Shown: positions 9,424 to 19,041 of the stretch, piece after piece | How the letters are laid out: each line of letters starts with the position of its first letter | Numbering within the stretch: position 1 is the stretch's first letter | DNA from: Symbiodinium natans | Taxonomy: Eukaryota > Sar > Dinophyceae > Suessiales > Symbiodiniaceae | Direction: 5' to 3' | NCBI GenBank assembly: GCA_905221605.1 | Contig: CAJNDS010002830.1 | Location: 1-32,500, forward strand | Length of the DNA: 32,500 nt | Notes under the pieces: generated by a model | Seen by the model: the letters and a program-made list of their open reading frames with translations, nothing else | Databases searched by the model: none | Told to the model about the DNA's origin: nothing | Made by a program: the position numbers and the translations under genes

Positions 9424-9476
9424 CCCCTAAACCCTAAGCCCTAAACCCTAAACCCTAAACCCTAAACCCTAAATCT
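9424..9476. repeat. Telomere-repeat insertion present only in unit B
   Basis: About seven CCCTAAA-like copies inserted at a site that is empty in unit A (3023-3026). ATCT occurs once at the empty site and on both sides of the insert (9420-9423 and 9473-9476), consistent with a 4-bp target duplication. Confidence 0.85.
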
Positions 9477-9907
9477 CAGCTGGAGATCAATGGGGTCGAA
9501 TGTAGTTGGCAACAACCCACTCTTCAAACTTTCTCAAGTGGCGCTCACCACGACTGTCGGGCTGACCAAGCAACCTTCTTTCTTTGAGACGTGGAATCAT
9601 CGAATCATCGTCAAAACCGATTTGCTTCTTTACATATCGGATCTTTTTGCATCGCCGACTCTTCTTAAGAATTTCAGAAAGCCAGCGACCCTAATGTAGA
9701 ACCCCAAATAGTAGGATCCTTGCTTTAGGGACCACTATGTAAAGCACCACGCTCCCATATTGAAAGCCTGGTGGGATGCCAGATGGCGCCTAGAGACGGG
9801 CTTGCGAGCCCAGCACATCCGGGAGCTCCCTTGTTAAGAGCCTGTTCTTGAGATCCAAGACAAAGTCCAGATTCAGGGCATCGGCAGTGGTGGCCCACAG
9901 CATCTTC

Positions 9908-10744
9908 TCATCCCATCGCCTTCGGCGACGAGTCGGCAAGTTCGCTGACTTCTTTTTCGAGGTAATGATAGCCTTTGCGCTCCAGCCAGGCCACTTCCGC
10001 TTTCTGTGAGTTTCCTAAGCCCTCCGAGTGGTCTAGAAATTGGCGTTCCTCCTCCGGCAGCCACGCCAGAAAGAGCCGATGCTCCTCTCGCGAAAAGGGT
10101 GATGAGCCATCTGGACCTCTCTCCTTGGAGAGGTGGTTCAGGCCATCACTCAGTGCTCTGAGGAAACCCTCTGACTTCCCAAAGTCTGCCTTCCGCCGGA
10201 AGATCTGCTCCCTTCGTAGGTGCTCGGCGCCAGCTGCTGTGAAGTCTGCGACTTTCCCTTGGCCTTTCTTCCCATCGAAGAAGTAGACCTCGAGGGTGGC
10301 CCCCAGCTGGACCGCCTTCTCTATGTTGGCGATCCAACGAGACCACCATCGGCAACCCCAGGGCTTGGGTTCGCCGTAGAGGGGCACGCACCAGCATCCG
10401 CCACTTAAGTCGCAGAGGTCCATGGTGCTGGGAATGGGGTCGTGCAGCCCAAAGTGCTCGGAACCCTCTGGCAAGAACACCACGGCTGCGCTGATGTCAT
10501 CATTGCGAGCTCCAGCAACCAGCGAATCCCAGGCGGATTCGTACTTCCCTGGCCAGGAGGACACGGTGTGACGGCCCGGGAGGACGTTGCCTTCGAAGAC
10601 GATGGTCCTCTGGTTGGTCTGCAACACCGCTTGGTTCAAGTCCTCCTTCGCAGGCTGGATCATGGCAGAGATTGCCTTGGCAGAGTCAAAGCCGCTGCGG
10701 CACTTCGCAAGACCATTCCTGGGCTCTTCTCGAACAGTCTTACT
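9908..10744 (-). CDS. Unidentified soluble protein gene, unit B copy
   Basis: Counterpart of 3458-4294. The frame from the first Met (10663) is 251 codons, with 27 further open codons upstream up to the MITE. It differs from unit A by Asp to Asn in the GLNHLSKE stretch and Thr to Lys near the C-terminus (SSPKAMG). There is no frameshift or internal stop, so both copies remain coding-capable. Function unknown. Confidence 0.5.
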   Translation of the reverse strand, partial: SKTVREEPRNGLAKCRSGFDSAKAISAMIQPAKEDLNQAVLQTNQRTIVFEGNVLPGRHTVSSWPGKYESAWDSLVAGARNDDISAAVVFLPEGSEHFGLHDPIPSTMDLCDLSGGCWCVPLYGEPKPWGCRWWSRWIANIEKAVQLGATLEVYFFDGKKGQGKVADFTAAGAEHLRREQIFRRKADFGKSEGFLRALSDGLNHLSKERGPDGSSPFSREEHRLFLAWLPEEERQFLDHSEGLGNSQKAEVAWLERKGYHYLEKEVSELADSSPKAMG

Positions 10745-10747
10745 TTA

Positions 10748-10805
10748 GGTTACCATAATAAGAAAACCATCATGTTATTTACTATGGATCCCTATTATGG
10801 TAACC
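10748..10805. mobile_element. 58-bp Tourist-like MITE, unit B
   Basis: Same 13-bp inverted repeats and TTA flanks (10745-10747, 10806-10808) as the unit A element. The core is 2 bp shorter with one substitution. Presence at the same site in both units shows that it inserted before the duplication. Confidence 0.75.
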
Positions 10806-11876
10806 TTAACAGGAGCCCAGATTCAGCATCATCAGTGGCCATCGGAAGAAAACCACAGAAGATTTCAGGACCCTACAGGTCAACTCTTCCCCCCCAAAGG
10901 GAAACACGCACATGGAGCAGAGCACGAAGCAGACAAGAACCATGGCCGGAGACCAGATGATGAGCATGGCCAGCGTATGGCCATCCTCTGAGAGCCGGGA
11001 GGAGATTAGATACGCACAGAAGAAGCCCACGAAGGGAGGCGCGCCGTAGAAGATGCCAAAAATCCAAACTCGAGAGTCCTGATTCTCAGAATCATTCTCA
11101 GAGTTTTCTTGGACGGCGATGCCGGCGCCCTGCTCCTCGTAGCTGTGCAGCTCGGGGTGTGCTGCTCGCACCGCGGCCTGCTAAGGGCTTCGGGTTTAGG
11201 CTGAGGGTTCCTTGTAAAGGTTCCTTTAAGGGCTCTACGAGGGTTCTGTAAGGATATTTCAAGCTTTTGTTTGTCTTTCTAGGGTTTGAGCTGCCGCCTG
11301 CAGCTGCGAGGCAGTGGCGTCGTCCGCCGCGGCCCGGAGAACGCTCACACAGCCCATGGCCAGGCACCACACAACCACGACCGCAGCGGCGAAACCCGTG
11401 GCCTCTGGGCCCTGGGGGCCGTCGAACATCAGCAGCTGCACGTCGCGGTGGACTGCCGCAGTGCCGAATATGATAAGACCCAACAACACTGAGATTATGA
11501 GGGATGTGCAGATGAACATCTTTCTTTGGTTCCTGATCGCTGCGCGCTTTACTTCCTCATACAGCTGCTGGCTGATCTCCTGCTTTCGTGCGCGCCTCAA
11601 GCCGGATTCCTTTCTGGCTGCTGCCTCTTCCCTTCGGATCAGTTTCGCAGCTTTCTGAGAGAAGTCGCCGAAGTCCTGGGACAACAGCAAGCTCCGACTG
11701 GCAGTGACAGCGCAGCTCCCACGAAGTCCAGGAGCGTCACGGAGACGCACTGAGACCTTCGTGTCCGGGGACGAAAGCGCGAAGCTGCAGCTGGAGCTCG
11801 GGTAGAGAACCTCAGCTGCCCAGTTCATAGGGCCCACAGAATCTAAGCTTACAGCATCTAAGAGGATAACAAGCAA
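10806..11876 (-). CDS. Four-helix membrane protein gene, two exons, unit B copy
   Basis: Counterpart of 4358-5428. Proposed exons are 11876-11298 and 11177-10806, with the same GC-AG intron. Substitutions include ENSEN for VDFEN in the acidic loop, and a Glu-to-Ala change that would fall inside the proposed intron. A 15-bp insertion near 11893 opens an upstream in-frame Met (11912), giving a possible longer N-terminus; because it lies in the inserted sequence it is probably not the ancestral start. The frames are intact. Confidence 0.6.
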
Positions 11877-13383
11877 CCCTACGCCCTGGACCTTAATCCT
11901 AAAAGGCTTCAAGTTTGAGAAAACCCTACACCCTACGCCCTGAACCCAACTCCCAAAAAACTAAACCCCCAAACCCCAAACCCCAAACCCTAAACCCCAA
12001 ACCCTAAACCCTAAACCCCAAACCCTAAACCCTAAACCCTAAACCCCGAACCTCTAAAGCCCGAAAGTGTAAGGAGCTTGCGAGTCGGCGGAGCCCGGAT
12101 TCACCTCCGCAGCCGCTTTCAGGTCGTTGTACACCTGGTTCAGGGCTTAAATTAGGGCGGATTTAGGGTTTAGGGTTTAGGGTTTAGGGTTTAGGGTTTA
12201 GGGTTTAGGGAAAGTTTAGGTTTAGGGTCCAGGGCTTAATTTAGAGCGATTTTCGGGCTGAGTTGCTCACTCTCGCACAAGGCAGGCAAGGTTCGTTGGC
12301 TTAGGGTTTAGGGATTCTGCGGATTCCTGTTGGTGATCCTTCTAGGTTTCCTTGAAACCCCAAACCCTGAACATGTTACCCACCTCTATTGTCTCCTCTT
12401 GCTCGCTTTTCTGGTCTTCCCTGGCTGGCATGCCGGGGACGCTCCATGGCTCACGAGGTTGAGGCATTCCTTGACGGGTTTCTTCTGGGCTTCTATTGGG
12501 GCTTCAGCGGTTCGGGATTGAAGTGCATAGAGTCAACACACGGCAAATCGATGCTTTCGGGCCAATCGTCTTCTAGTTCTTTGGGGGGGGTTCTTAAGCA
12601 CATAGTAGACCGGCAACCAGGCAGTGAAACACCGAAGCAACTAAACTTGACTTAAGGTTTCAGGCCTTCGGGGTTCTGGGCTTCTAGGGTTCTAGGGCGT
12701 TTTTCTTGCCGCTCGACTAGCTAAACTGTACGTCCATATGGCAGGGTTTGGCCGTTAAGTCCTCACATTTCTCTGTGGACACTGAAGAATCATGAGTGTG
12801 GCCAAGTCCTGTTTTGACATAGCACCCTCTTCTCATGTCAACTCAGAGCCTTCCAGAGATCAGACACCGCGATGCTAACAAACCCGAACAAGGTTTAAGG
12901 TTTAGGGTGTAGGCGTTCGAGCTGCGGGCTTAGATGCCAAGGTTTAGAGCTTATAAGGGCTTAGAGCTTTCTGCGTTGGGGTTTAGGGTTTGCGGCTGTA
13001 TGGGTTTTAAAGTTCAGGGCCTAGGGTTTTAAGGGTTTCGGGTTTGCGGGGTTAGGGTGTCGGGTCTAAGGTTTAGGGTTTGGGGTACATTAGCGCACAC
13101 AAGCGAAGCCACATGACTGGGGGTTAGGGTTTGGGGTTTATGAGTGGAGTATCTTGGGTTGGTGGCATGTCGAGGCGTTGCAAGGGCACTCATACTCATC
13201 TTCTTGAGGCTGTAGGCGCCGGGCTTGGAGGTTCTGGGTGGACGGAGTGTGTTTTCCAGGTATCGGATGCTGCCCCGGGAGCCGATAGCCACAGCTCGGT
13301 GAACTTCGGCATCAACTCCCGATGCCTACAGCACCCTTCTACCGATCCCGAAACCCGAACAAACATCCCAGACCCCAAGCCCT
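11877..13383. repeat. Telomere-like blocks and gene-poor DNA, unit B
   Basis: CCCTAAA-type repeats at about 11928-12052 and TTTAGGG-type repeats at 12166-12222 repeat the outward-facing layout of unit A, with cleaner TTTAGGG copies here. Degenerate TTTAGGG copies follow at 12890-13140. An extra 51-bp segment at about 13217-13268 is absent from unit A. Confidence 0.7.
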
Positions 13384-13530
13384 GTCGGTGTCTGTCTGTC
13401 TGCCTGCCTCTGTATGCCTTTGTCTGTCTCTGTCTGTCTCTGCCGGTGTCTGTCCGTCTGGCTGTCTGGCTGTCTGTTTGTGTCTGTCGGTGTCTGTCTG
13501 TCTGTTTGTTTGTCCGTCTGTCTGTGGCTC
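13384..13530. repeat. TGTC tetranucleotide microsatellite, unit B
   Basis: Counterpart of 6866-7012, with a slightly different number of TGTC and TGGC units. Confidence 0.9.
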
Positions 13531-14113
13531 CACGTTCCATCGTATTGTTTGATCTACATCCAAGATAAAGAACCCAACCATCCAGCCGAAACCATGAATT
13601 CAAAGAGAAATAAGAACACAATACAAATACAAACCATCCAAATATCCAACCGAAATGAAACCGACGAAAGACAAATTGGATCAAAGAGTAACAGAAAAAG
13701 GAAACTCTAATCTAGACGAGAAAGATAGATCTTTGGAGCAAAGTAATATTGAATTGTTTTCTTCTTCAGAGAAATTTTTTGAACTCATTCAAAAGTTATA
13801 GCAAGTATCTGAACATAGGCCAAGAAGATATCATTCTAACTAAATAATAGGAATGAAGTTGGAAATGCATTTCATTTTGCCCGAACAGAATCGGAAAATC
13901 TGCGTCCAGATTTTAAAGTAAAGCTACATACATTTTATTTCCGAACAGGTATCAAGAATTCCAACGATTGAGCTGCAAGCGTCAATTGAGTGGAGGCTAC
14001 GAGAAGAATCAGCTGAGGACATTATATTCGGGGGATTGAGGAAGATTGATGTATAGGAGAAACCATTTCCTTATTTGTTTTATGAATGTGTCTGCCCAAG
14101 TTTTGTCAAAACC

Positions 14114-14527
14114 CTACGCCATTGATACGATCCCAAAGAGCGATTCATCTGAGACATCGTGAAAAGCAACTAAACCATCCTCTCTGGGCAAGCGAGTTTG
14201 CATGAGTTGCACGGCTGCAGCAGTTGATTGCAAAGCCTTCTTTTCGAAACAATGTGCCACTCTGCATTTTAGCGAGCGCGCGATGACTAGACACCAATCA
14301 CAACTGGCGACGACAGATTCTTCAGAGCTTTCACGACCTCGGCTTGTCATCATCAAGACAAAGGTGCAACGACTACAGTAAACGGCCACTTGAAGCATCA
14401 GCGTGCTTGCAAATACTGTCTCGCAATATCGCTTTGCGATCTTCGTGCCGGTACGCCGGTACACCGCACCCCTGCCCCCTACCCCCTTCCACCCCCCGCC
14501 CGAAATCCTAGGCATTTTACAACACAC
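14114..14527 (-). pseudogene. Unidentified exon, unit B copy, with premature stop
   Basis: Counterpart of the unit A frame at 7447-8025. It carries a 12-nt in-frame deletion (loss of VPDG) and reads TAG directly after FGIVSMA, because two bases differ (CCCTACGCC here, CCAAACGCC in unit A). If the unit A frame is coding, this copy is truncated by about 50 codons. Product unknown. Confidence 0.3.
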
Positions 14528-14689
14528 CCCTTCGATCTATGCAACATTTTTGCTTCTGTCCCTGAATCCCTGGATGCACTGGGGCTCCTTCACCCTAAAG
14601 CTTGCGCCGATACCCTAAACCCTAAACCGTAGCGGCGCGCCGATGCGCCGATACGCCGGGTGCTACGATCGCCGATATGCCGGCCGAGG

Positions 14690-17600
14690 TCAGGGCGCAG
14701 ACTTATCGGTGGATCGGAGTATCGGTGCGAGACCGTTTAAGCGAAGCTGGTTGTTGTCATCTTGAAAGATTTGGAGCCAAGTGGCAGAGAAGGGCACCAC
14801 TCGTGAGGTTCTTTGGCTGAGGGGCTTTCCTCTGACCTTCAGCTCTGAAAAATTGAGAGAGGAGAAAAAAAAACTCGCAACAAGGCTCTGGAAAGGCGGT
14901 TCAACAAGTGGCCCCCTTCAATGTACTAGTCGTCCAGTATCCTAGGGAACTAAAGGTTAACCTTGGGAGATGATATGGGGATTACAACACCCAAAAAAGT
15001 TAAGAGTTACCTACTCTACTACTAAGCCTACATGCTGGCAAGAATGCTTGATACCATGCCATGTCAGCTCTGGACGCGTGCATCCCGAAAATTCCACAGC
15101 ATGGCCTCGAGGCTGATCTCACCACAGCCACCACGCAGCGTCACCCGACTCATGGGGCCGGGCCTTCTTCAAAAAGCGATCAGCCAACAGCTGCAGCATG
15201 GAACAAGACACTCTGCTGCGTGGGCTTCCGGCACTGCAGGATCTGCGACTAATCGCACGTTCAGCCTGTTGCAGGTATGGGCTTGAGATCACGATGCTGG
15301 CAAGCGAACAACAGACACAGAACTGGCTGACTGAACAGTCGCAGGCTTCAGCAAGCATCCCTCTACCCTACCAGGCCTGTCCAAGCCGACTGTCGCAAGC
15401 GCCAGTGCCGCAGCGATGTTGGCATTCTTTGGGAACTGGCTGGCGGCCTGGTTCATGCTGCAGGTGGTGGACCACGCAACTGTGGGATACCGCAGCGTCC
15501 TTTGGGGAACGGGCACTCAAGGTCCAGACATACTCTGCGTGATTCTCTGTGGGATTCTTCGCGAGACTATTCGGGCTTCTCTGGGGGGCACTATCCTGTC
15601 TGTCGGATCACTCTAGACATATTCCGTGGGATTTTTCAGCAAATATTCCTGCAAGATTTCTTGGGTCGGCCAGGAAGGGCAGGGCCCCTCAGGACACCCC
15701 AGGATACTTTTGTGGCAGTGGCGGTACTCTGTGGCATCCTGGGAGTGGGCACTCCAAGGATACTGTGCAGGTCTATTGGGTTTTTGCCAGATTCTCCCAA
15801 ATAGGAGACCCGGCAAGGCAAAGGACACTTGGACGAGGAGAACAACTGAGTTAAAAATGGACAGGCCCACATCGACAGTGGCAAATCAATGACAGCTGCT
15901 GCCATGCATCAAAGCAAACAAGCACTGAGCCCCCGACCTCTCGTGCTGGTCCTGGGAAATGATCAGAGAAGCATTGGGTGTGAAAACCAAGCGGTATTCT
16001 CTCTACATGTGCGCACGTGAGTTTTTCCACAACCCAATTAACTATACCACTATCACTAGCAGTGCTGGGAGAGGAGTGTCTGTTTGATGTGCCACTCCAT
16101 CGCCCTCAGTGCACGGTCCCCCTGCATCCTCCACTCACCACTCTGGTTGTTGTTGAAGGTAAAGATGGTCCAGTCGGTCTCTCTCTCGCCTCTCTTTGTC
16201 TTTCTTTTCGTGTACCAAGCGAAGGAAACCCGCAGTTGGCATCTCTTTTTCTTCTCCTTCTTCTTCTCCAGGGCTTGAAAGGGCCCAGAGAGGCCCCGCC
16301 GCGGGCTAGGTGCCCGAAGTTGATCAGGTCCAAGTGAAACTCATCAAAGGAGGGTTTGGTTTGACCGTTTTCCCCTTCAACAGACCTACTCGCTTGTAAC
16401 CCTCGAAGTGACCCTTAACACCAGTGTTCGGTGGACCACACGTGTGCTCCCCCCTACAGGACGAACAGTAAGGGTACCTCTACTCTCTCTTCTTCTCTGT
16501 TCTTCCCCCGCGCTCTTTGTCTTCTTCTTCTTCTTCTTCTTCTTCTTCTTCTTCTTCTTCTTCTTCTTCTTCTTCTTCTTCTTCTTCTTCTTCTTCTTCT
16601 TCTTCTTCTTCTTCTTCTTCTTCTTCTTCTTCTTCTTCTTCTTCTTCTTCTTCTTCTTCTTCTTCTTCTTCGCGCGGGCGCGCCTTGTCCGGTCTCGCTC
16701 GCTCTCTCTCTCTCTCTCACAAATCGCACGCCCAGACAGACAAAGACTCTCATGCTTGGAAAACAGAAATCATCCCTGGCCTTCGAAAACCACACTGGCA
16801 GTCTGCAAGTTGTCCAAGTCAACGCGGCTCTCAGCCGGTGTGCCGCGCCAGCCCTTCCAAGTGCTGCAGACCGACTCATCGCTTTTCCTCTTGTAACAAG
16901 CCACCGCTTTCTGACTTGAGGGTGTCCGGCCGAAAAATCTTCGGACTGACTTACGGAGACCTTGTGGAAAGGATGAACCAGTGTACATGACGGCATGTTC
17001 TTTCTTTGCAGTGCCACAGTTGAAACTATCAGTCTCTTAAGAGTGCATGATGGGCCAATGATGGGCATGGTTTTGCTCTGGCCTCTGGTCGCTTCCGCTG
17101 CTCCACGGTCACCTGCAGGACTTCTCCACGTCGTGAGGCCAGTTCCAGTGCCTGCCGGTCATGCTGGTCCTCCTCCACGTCGTCCAGAGCAGCACTGGAC
17201 ATCCAGTCCATGCCTCGCGGCGATTTGTTTTAGTATAGAAAGGGCCCGTGATTGAACATCGGCTCTTGGACGTGTTTAGCTTGCGTCTCCAGTTTCGTTT
17301 GAGATCACTCAGCATCCACAGGCACCAGCGGCCCATAGAGACTGGATGCCACTGGACTGTTCCTGCCTGGCATGGCGCCAGCAGGAAGCAGCAGTCGCGA
17401 TCCAGATCTCGCAGCCACGGCGGTGAAGTCCTGGCCGAGTCTTGATTGCAGGCCTGTAATGCCATCGCCTCAGCTCAGACTAGTTTTTGGCCACTGACAA
17501 AATGAAATAAAATGAACTAGATCAGTTTCCACGGTGCAGTCCTCCAGCAGTGCATCCTCCGTGAAGACACCCACGGAGGTCACCAAGAGGTCACGGCCCT

Positions 17601-19041
17601 TTGGGAGACAAAAGATGTGGAGAGCTTGTTTTTCCTGTGTTGGCCGGGGCTGGGGCCAGGCCTCCGTCTAGCCGCCAGTTTCTTACATCTTCTTACTGAA
17701 GACTTCAGATGACAGATGGGTTGAAGGAATGTCTAATATGGGCGGAGATGCAGGCTAGAACTGCAGGACCGTGGGCCTCAGCAAGGATTCGTCTGCCATG
17801 GTCCCGCACCTCATCTACACGGAGATTATGGCCCCGCTGAAAGGTCACACTACCTCAACCTGCACCTGCATCTGTCTTCGATGCTGCGTCACACCATGGT
17901 TGCTCAAGCACTTCGGCAACATCAACGTTTGTCTGACCTACTTTGACACGATTTTGGCACGGATGCCAACCAGTAGGAGTCATTAGGTTTTAGTTCCATG
18001 ACCACTCACGCATGAGGGCCTAGCCCACGGCTGGCCAGCTGCCTCCACGCACAACGACCTCCGTGGCCGCGCGTGGCCGCGCAAGGCCGAGCGAAGGACT
18101 TGAAGGACTGGGACAATATTGAACAACTAACCATAAACCCTAAACCCTAAACCCGAAACCCCTAACCCCCTAAGCCTAAACCCTGATTCCCATGTGATTC
18201 GGCACTGCTGCCATCAAGGTGCCAGTCAGAACCGAGGAAGGCCTCAGGCAGCTTCGAACAAGCCCACCAAACTCAGTTAACCACGCATGTCAAATGCCAA
18301 GTCTTCCGGGATACTTCACGATCTGGGTATTGGGATGGGATTCGTAGATGGGGTCCTGGGGGCTACCAAGCTGTTACAGATGCATACCTTTGGCATCCCT
18401 TTGTAGATCAGCTGGTCGATTGCCTCCAGGTCCGTTGTGAGAAGCGCCTGACAGAGTTCTTCAGCGACCTTGAGTAAGCCGAGTAAGCCCCGAGGCCTAT
18501 AACATCCTGTGACGGCCTCGCCGCCGACCTCAGGCGGACGCGGATCACGCGGCCTGCGCAAGACTGTGCAATGAATGCAGGCGCCTGCGATAGATCGCCT
18601 CTCTTCTTATGGATATTATGATGATGATTATTATTCTGATTATGATTATTATTGCTAAATACACAGCTGTCCGTCCTCTGCGTTAACACGGCTCCCAGCG
18701 CCGCTCCCGGGAGTGACCTCAAGTGCTTCCCGTTGCTTCCCAACCAACCTTCTCTCTCAGAGGCTTAGAGCTCAAACACCAAAGAGAAGGCTCCCCAACA
18801 GCGGCAAGTACGTTGTGGCTGGAATTGCTTTAGCTGCTGAAATACGTGCAGCAGGGATGCTGTCGCGGGCCAGTCAAGGCCTGCGAATGGCTAATCGAAA
18901 CTGAATCTCCGAAGATCCCCCAGAATATAGCTCGAGGTCTATGAGTCTATGCCTCAGCGACGATCGTCCCGATGGAGCCAAGCCCCACAAGACCAACCCG
19001 AAGTTTGTCCTCGCGGCTAATACCAACATCACGCACCGGAG
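14690..19041 (-). CDS. L-aspartate dehydrogenase (NadX/ASPDH family), multi-exon, partial model
   Basis: Enzymes of this family oxidise L-aspartate to iminoaspartate with NAD(P), the entry step of de novo NAD synthesis by the aspartate route. Exons in transcript order: 19041-18953 (Rossmann motif VGLVGLGSIG); 18468-18388; 17836-17777 (RGHNLRVDEVRDHGRRILAE); 17598-17542 (GRDLLVTSVGVFTEDALLE); 17169-17113 (DQHDRQALELASRRGEVLQ); about 16906-16776 (WKGWRGTP, VDLDNLQTASVVFEGQ); 15447-15377 (FPKNANIAAALALATVGLD); 15265-15212 (LNVRLVADP, then a His); 15148-15106 (RGGCGEISLE); 14836-14690 (VRGKPLSQRTSRVVPFS, TGA). Order and motifs match the family. Donors are GC, GA and GT, mostly with AG|G edges. 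Not located: the first coding exon, about 40 residues after 18388, and the family's PSGAI-type segment near 17110-16906. The last roughly 20 residues come from CCGATA-type repeats and look non-homologous. The final three exons lie in duplication unit B. The gene may be intact with exons I missed, or decaying. Confidence 0.75.
16517..16671. repeat. Long TTC/GAA microsatellite in an aspartate dehydrogenase intron
   Basis: About 51 uninterrupted CTT/TTC triplets, reading GAA on the gene's sense strand. Poly-Phe, poly-Leu, poly-Ser and poly-Arg frames across it are artefacts. A short CT dinucleotide run follows at about 16702-16718. Confidence 0.97.
18129..18186. repeat. Interstitial telomere-like repeat
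   Basis: CCCTAAA copies with CCCGAAA and CCCCTAA variants, inside a predicted aspartate dehydrogenase intron. Confidence 0.85.

Larger units (their letters stand above)
8753..15274. repeat. Tandem duplication, unit B (6522 bp)
   Basis: Right copy of the head-to-tail duplication. It is longer than unit A mainly through inserts: CTAAACCC-type bases near 8890, about 42 bp at 9122-9163, 53 bp at 9424-9476, about 15 bp near 11893, about 51 bp near 13217-13268 and about 20 bp near 15008. It ends at TTGCAG (15274) within an aspartate dehydrogenase intron, where single-copy sequence resumes with GTATGGG. Confidence 0.95.

Noticed and set aside
9490-9699. 69-codon plus-strand frame beginning MGSNVVGNN
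   Set aside because: Interrupted by TAG in the other unit, unrecognised, and opposite to the direction of neighbouring genes.
16408-16990. Long poly-Phe, poly-Leu, poly-Ser and poly-Arg frames
   Set aside because: All are translations of the TTC/GAA microsatellite in different frames and strands.
17801-17840. SGAI-like peptide (FSGAIISV) on the minus strand as the missing dehydrogenase segment
   Set aside because: It lies upstream of exons that should precede it and is out of frame with the RGHNLRVDEV exon that fits the family better.
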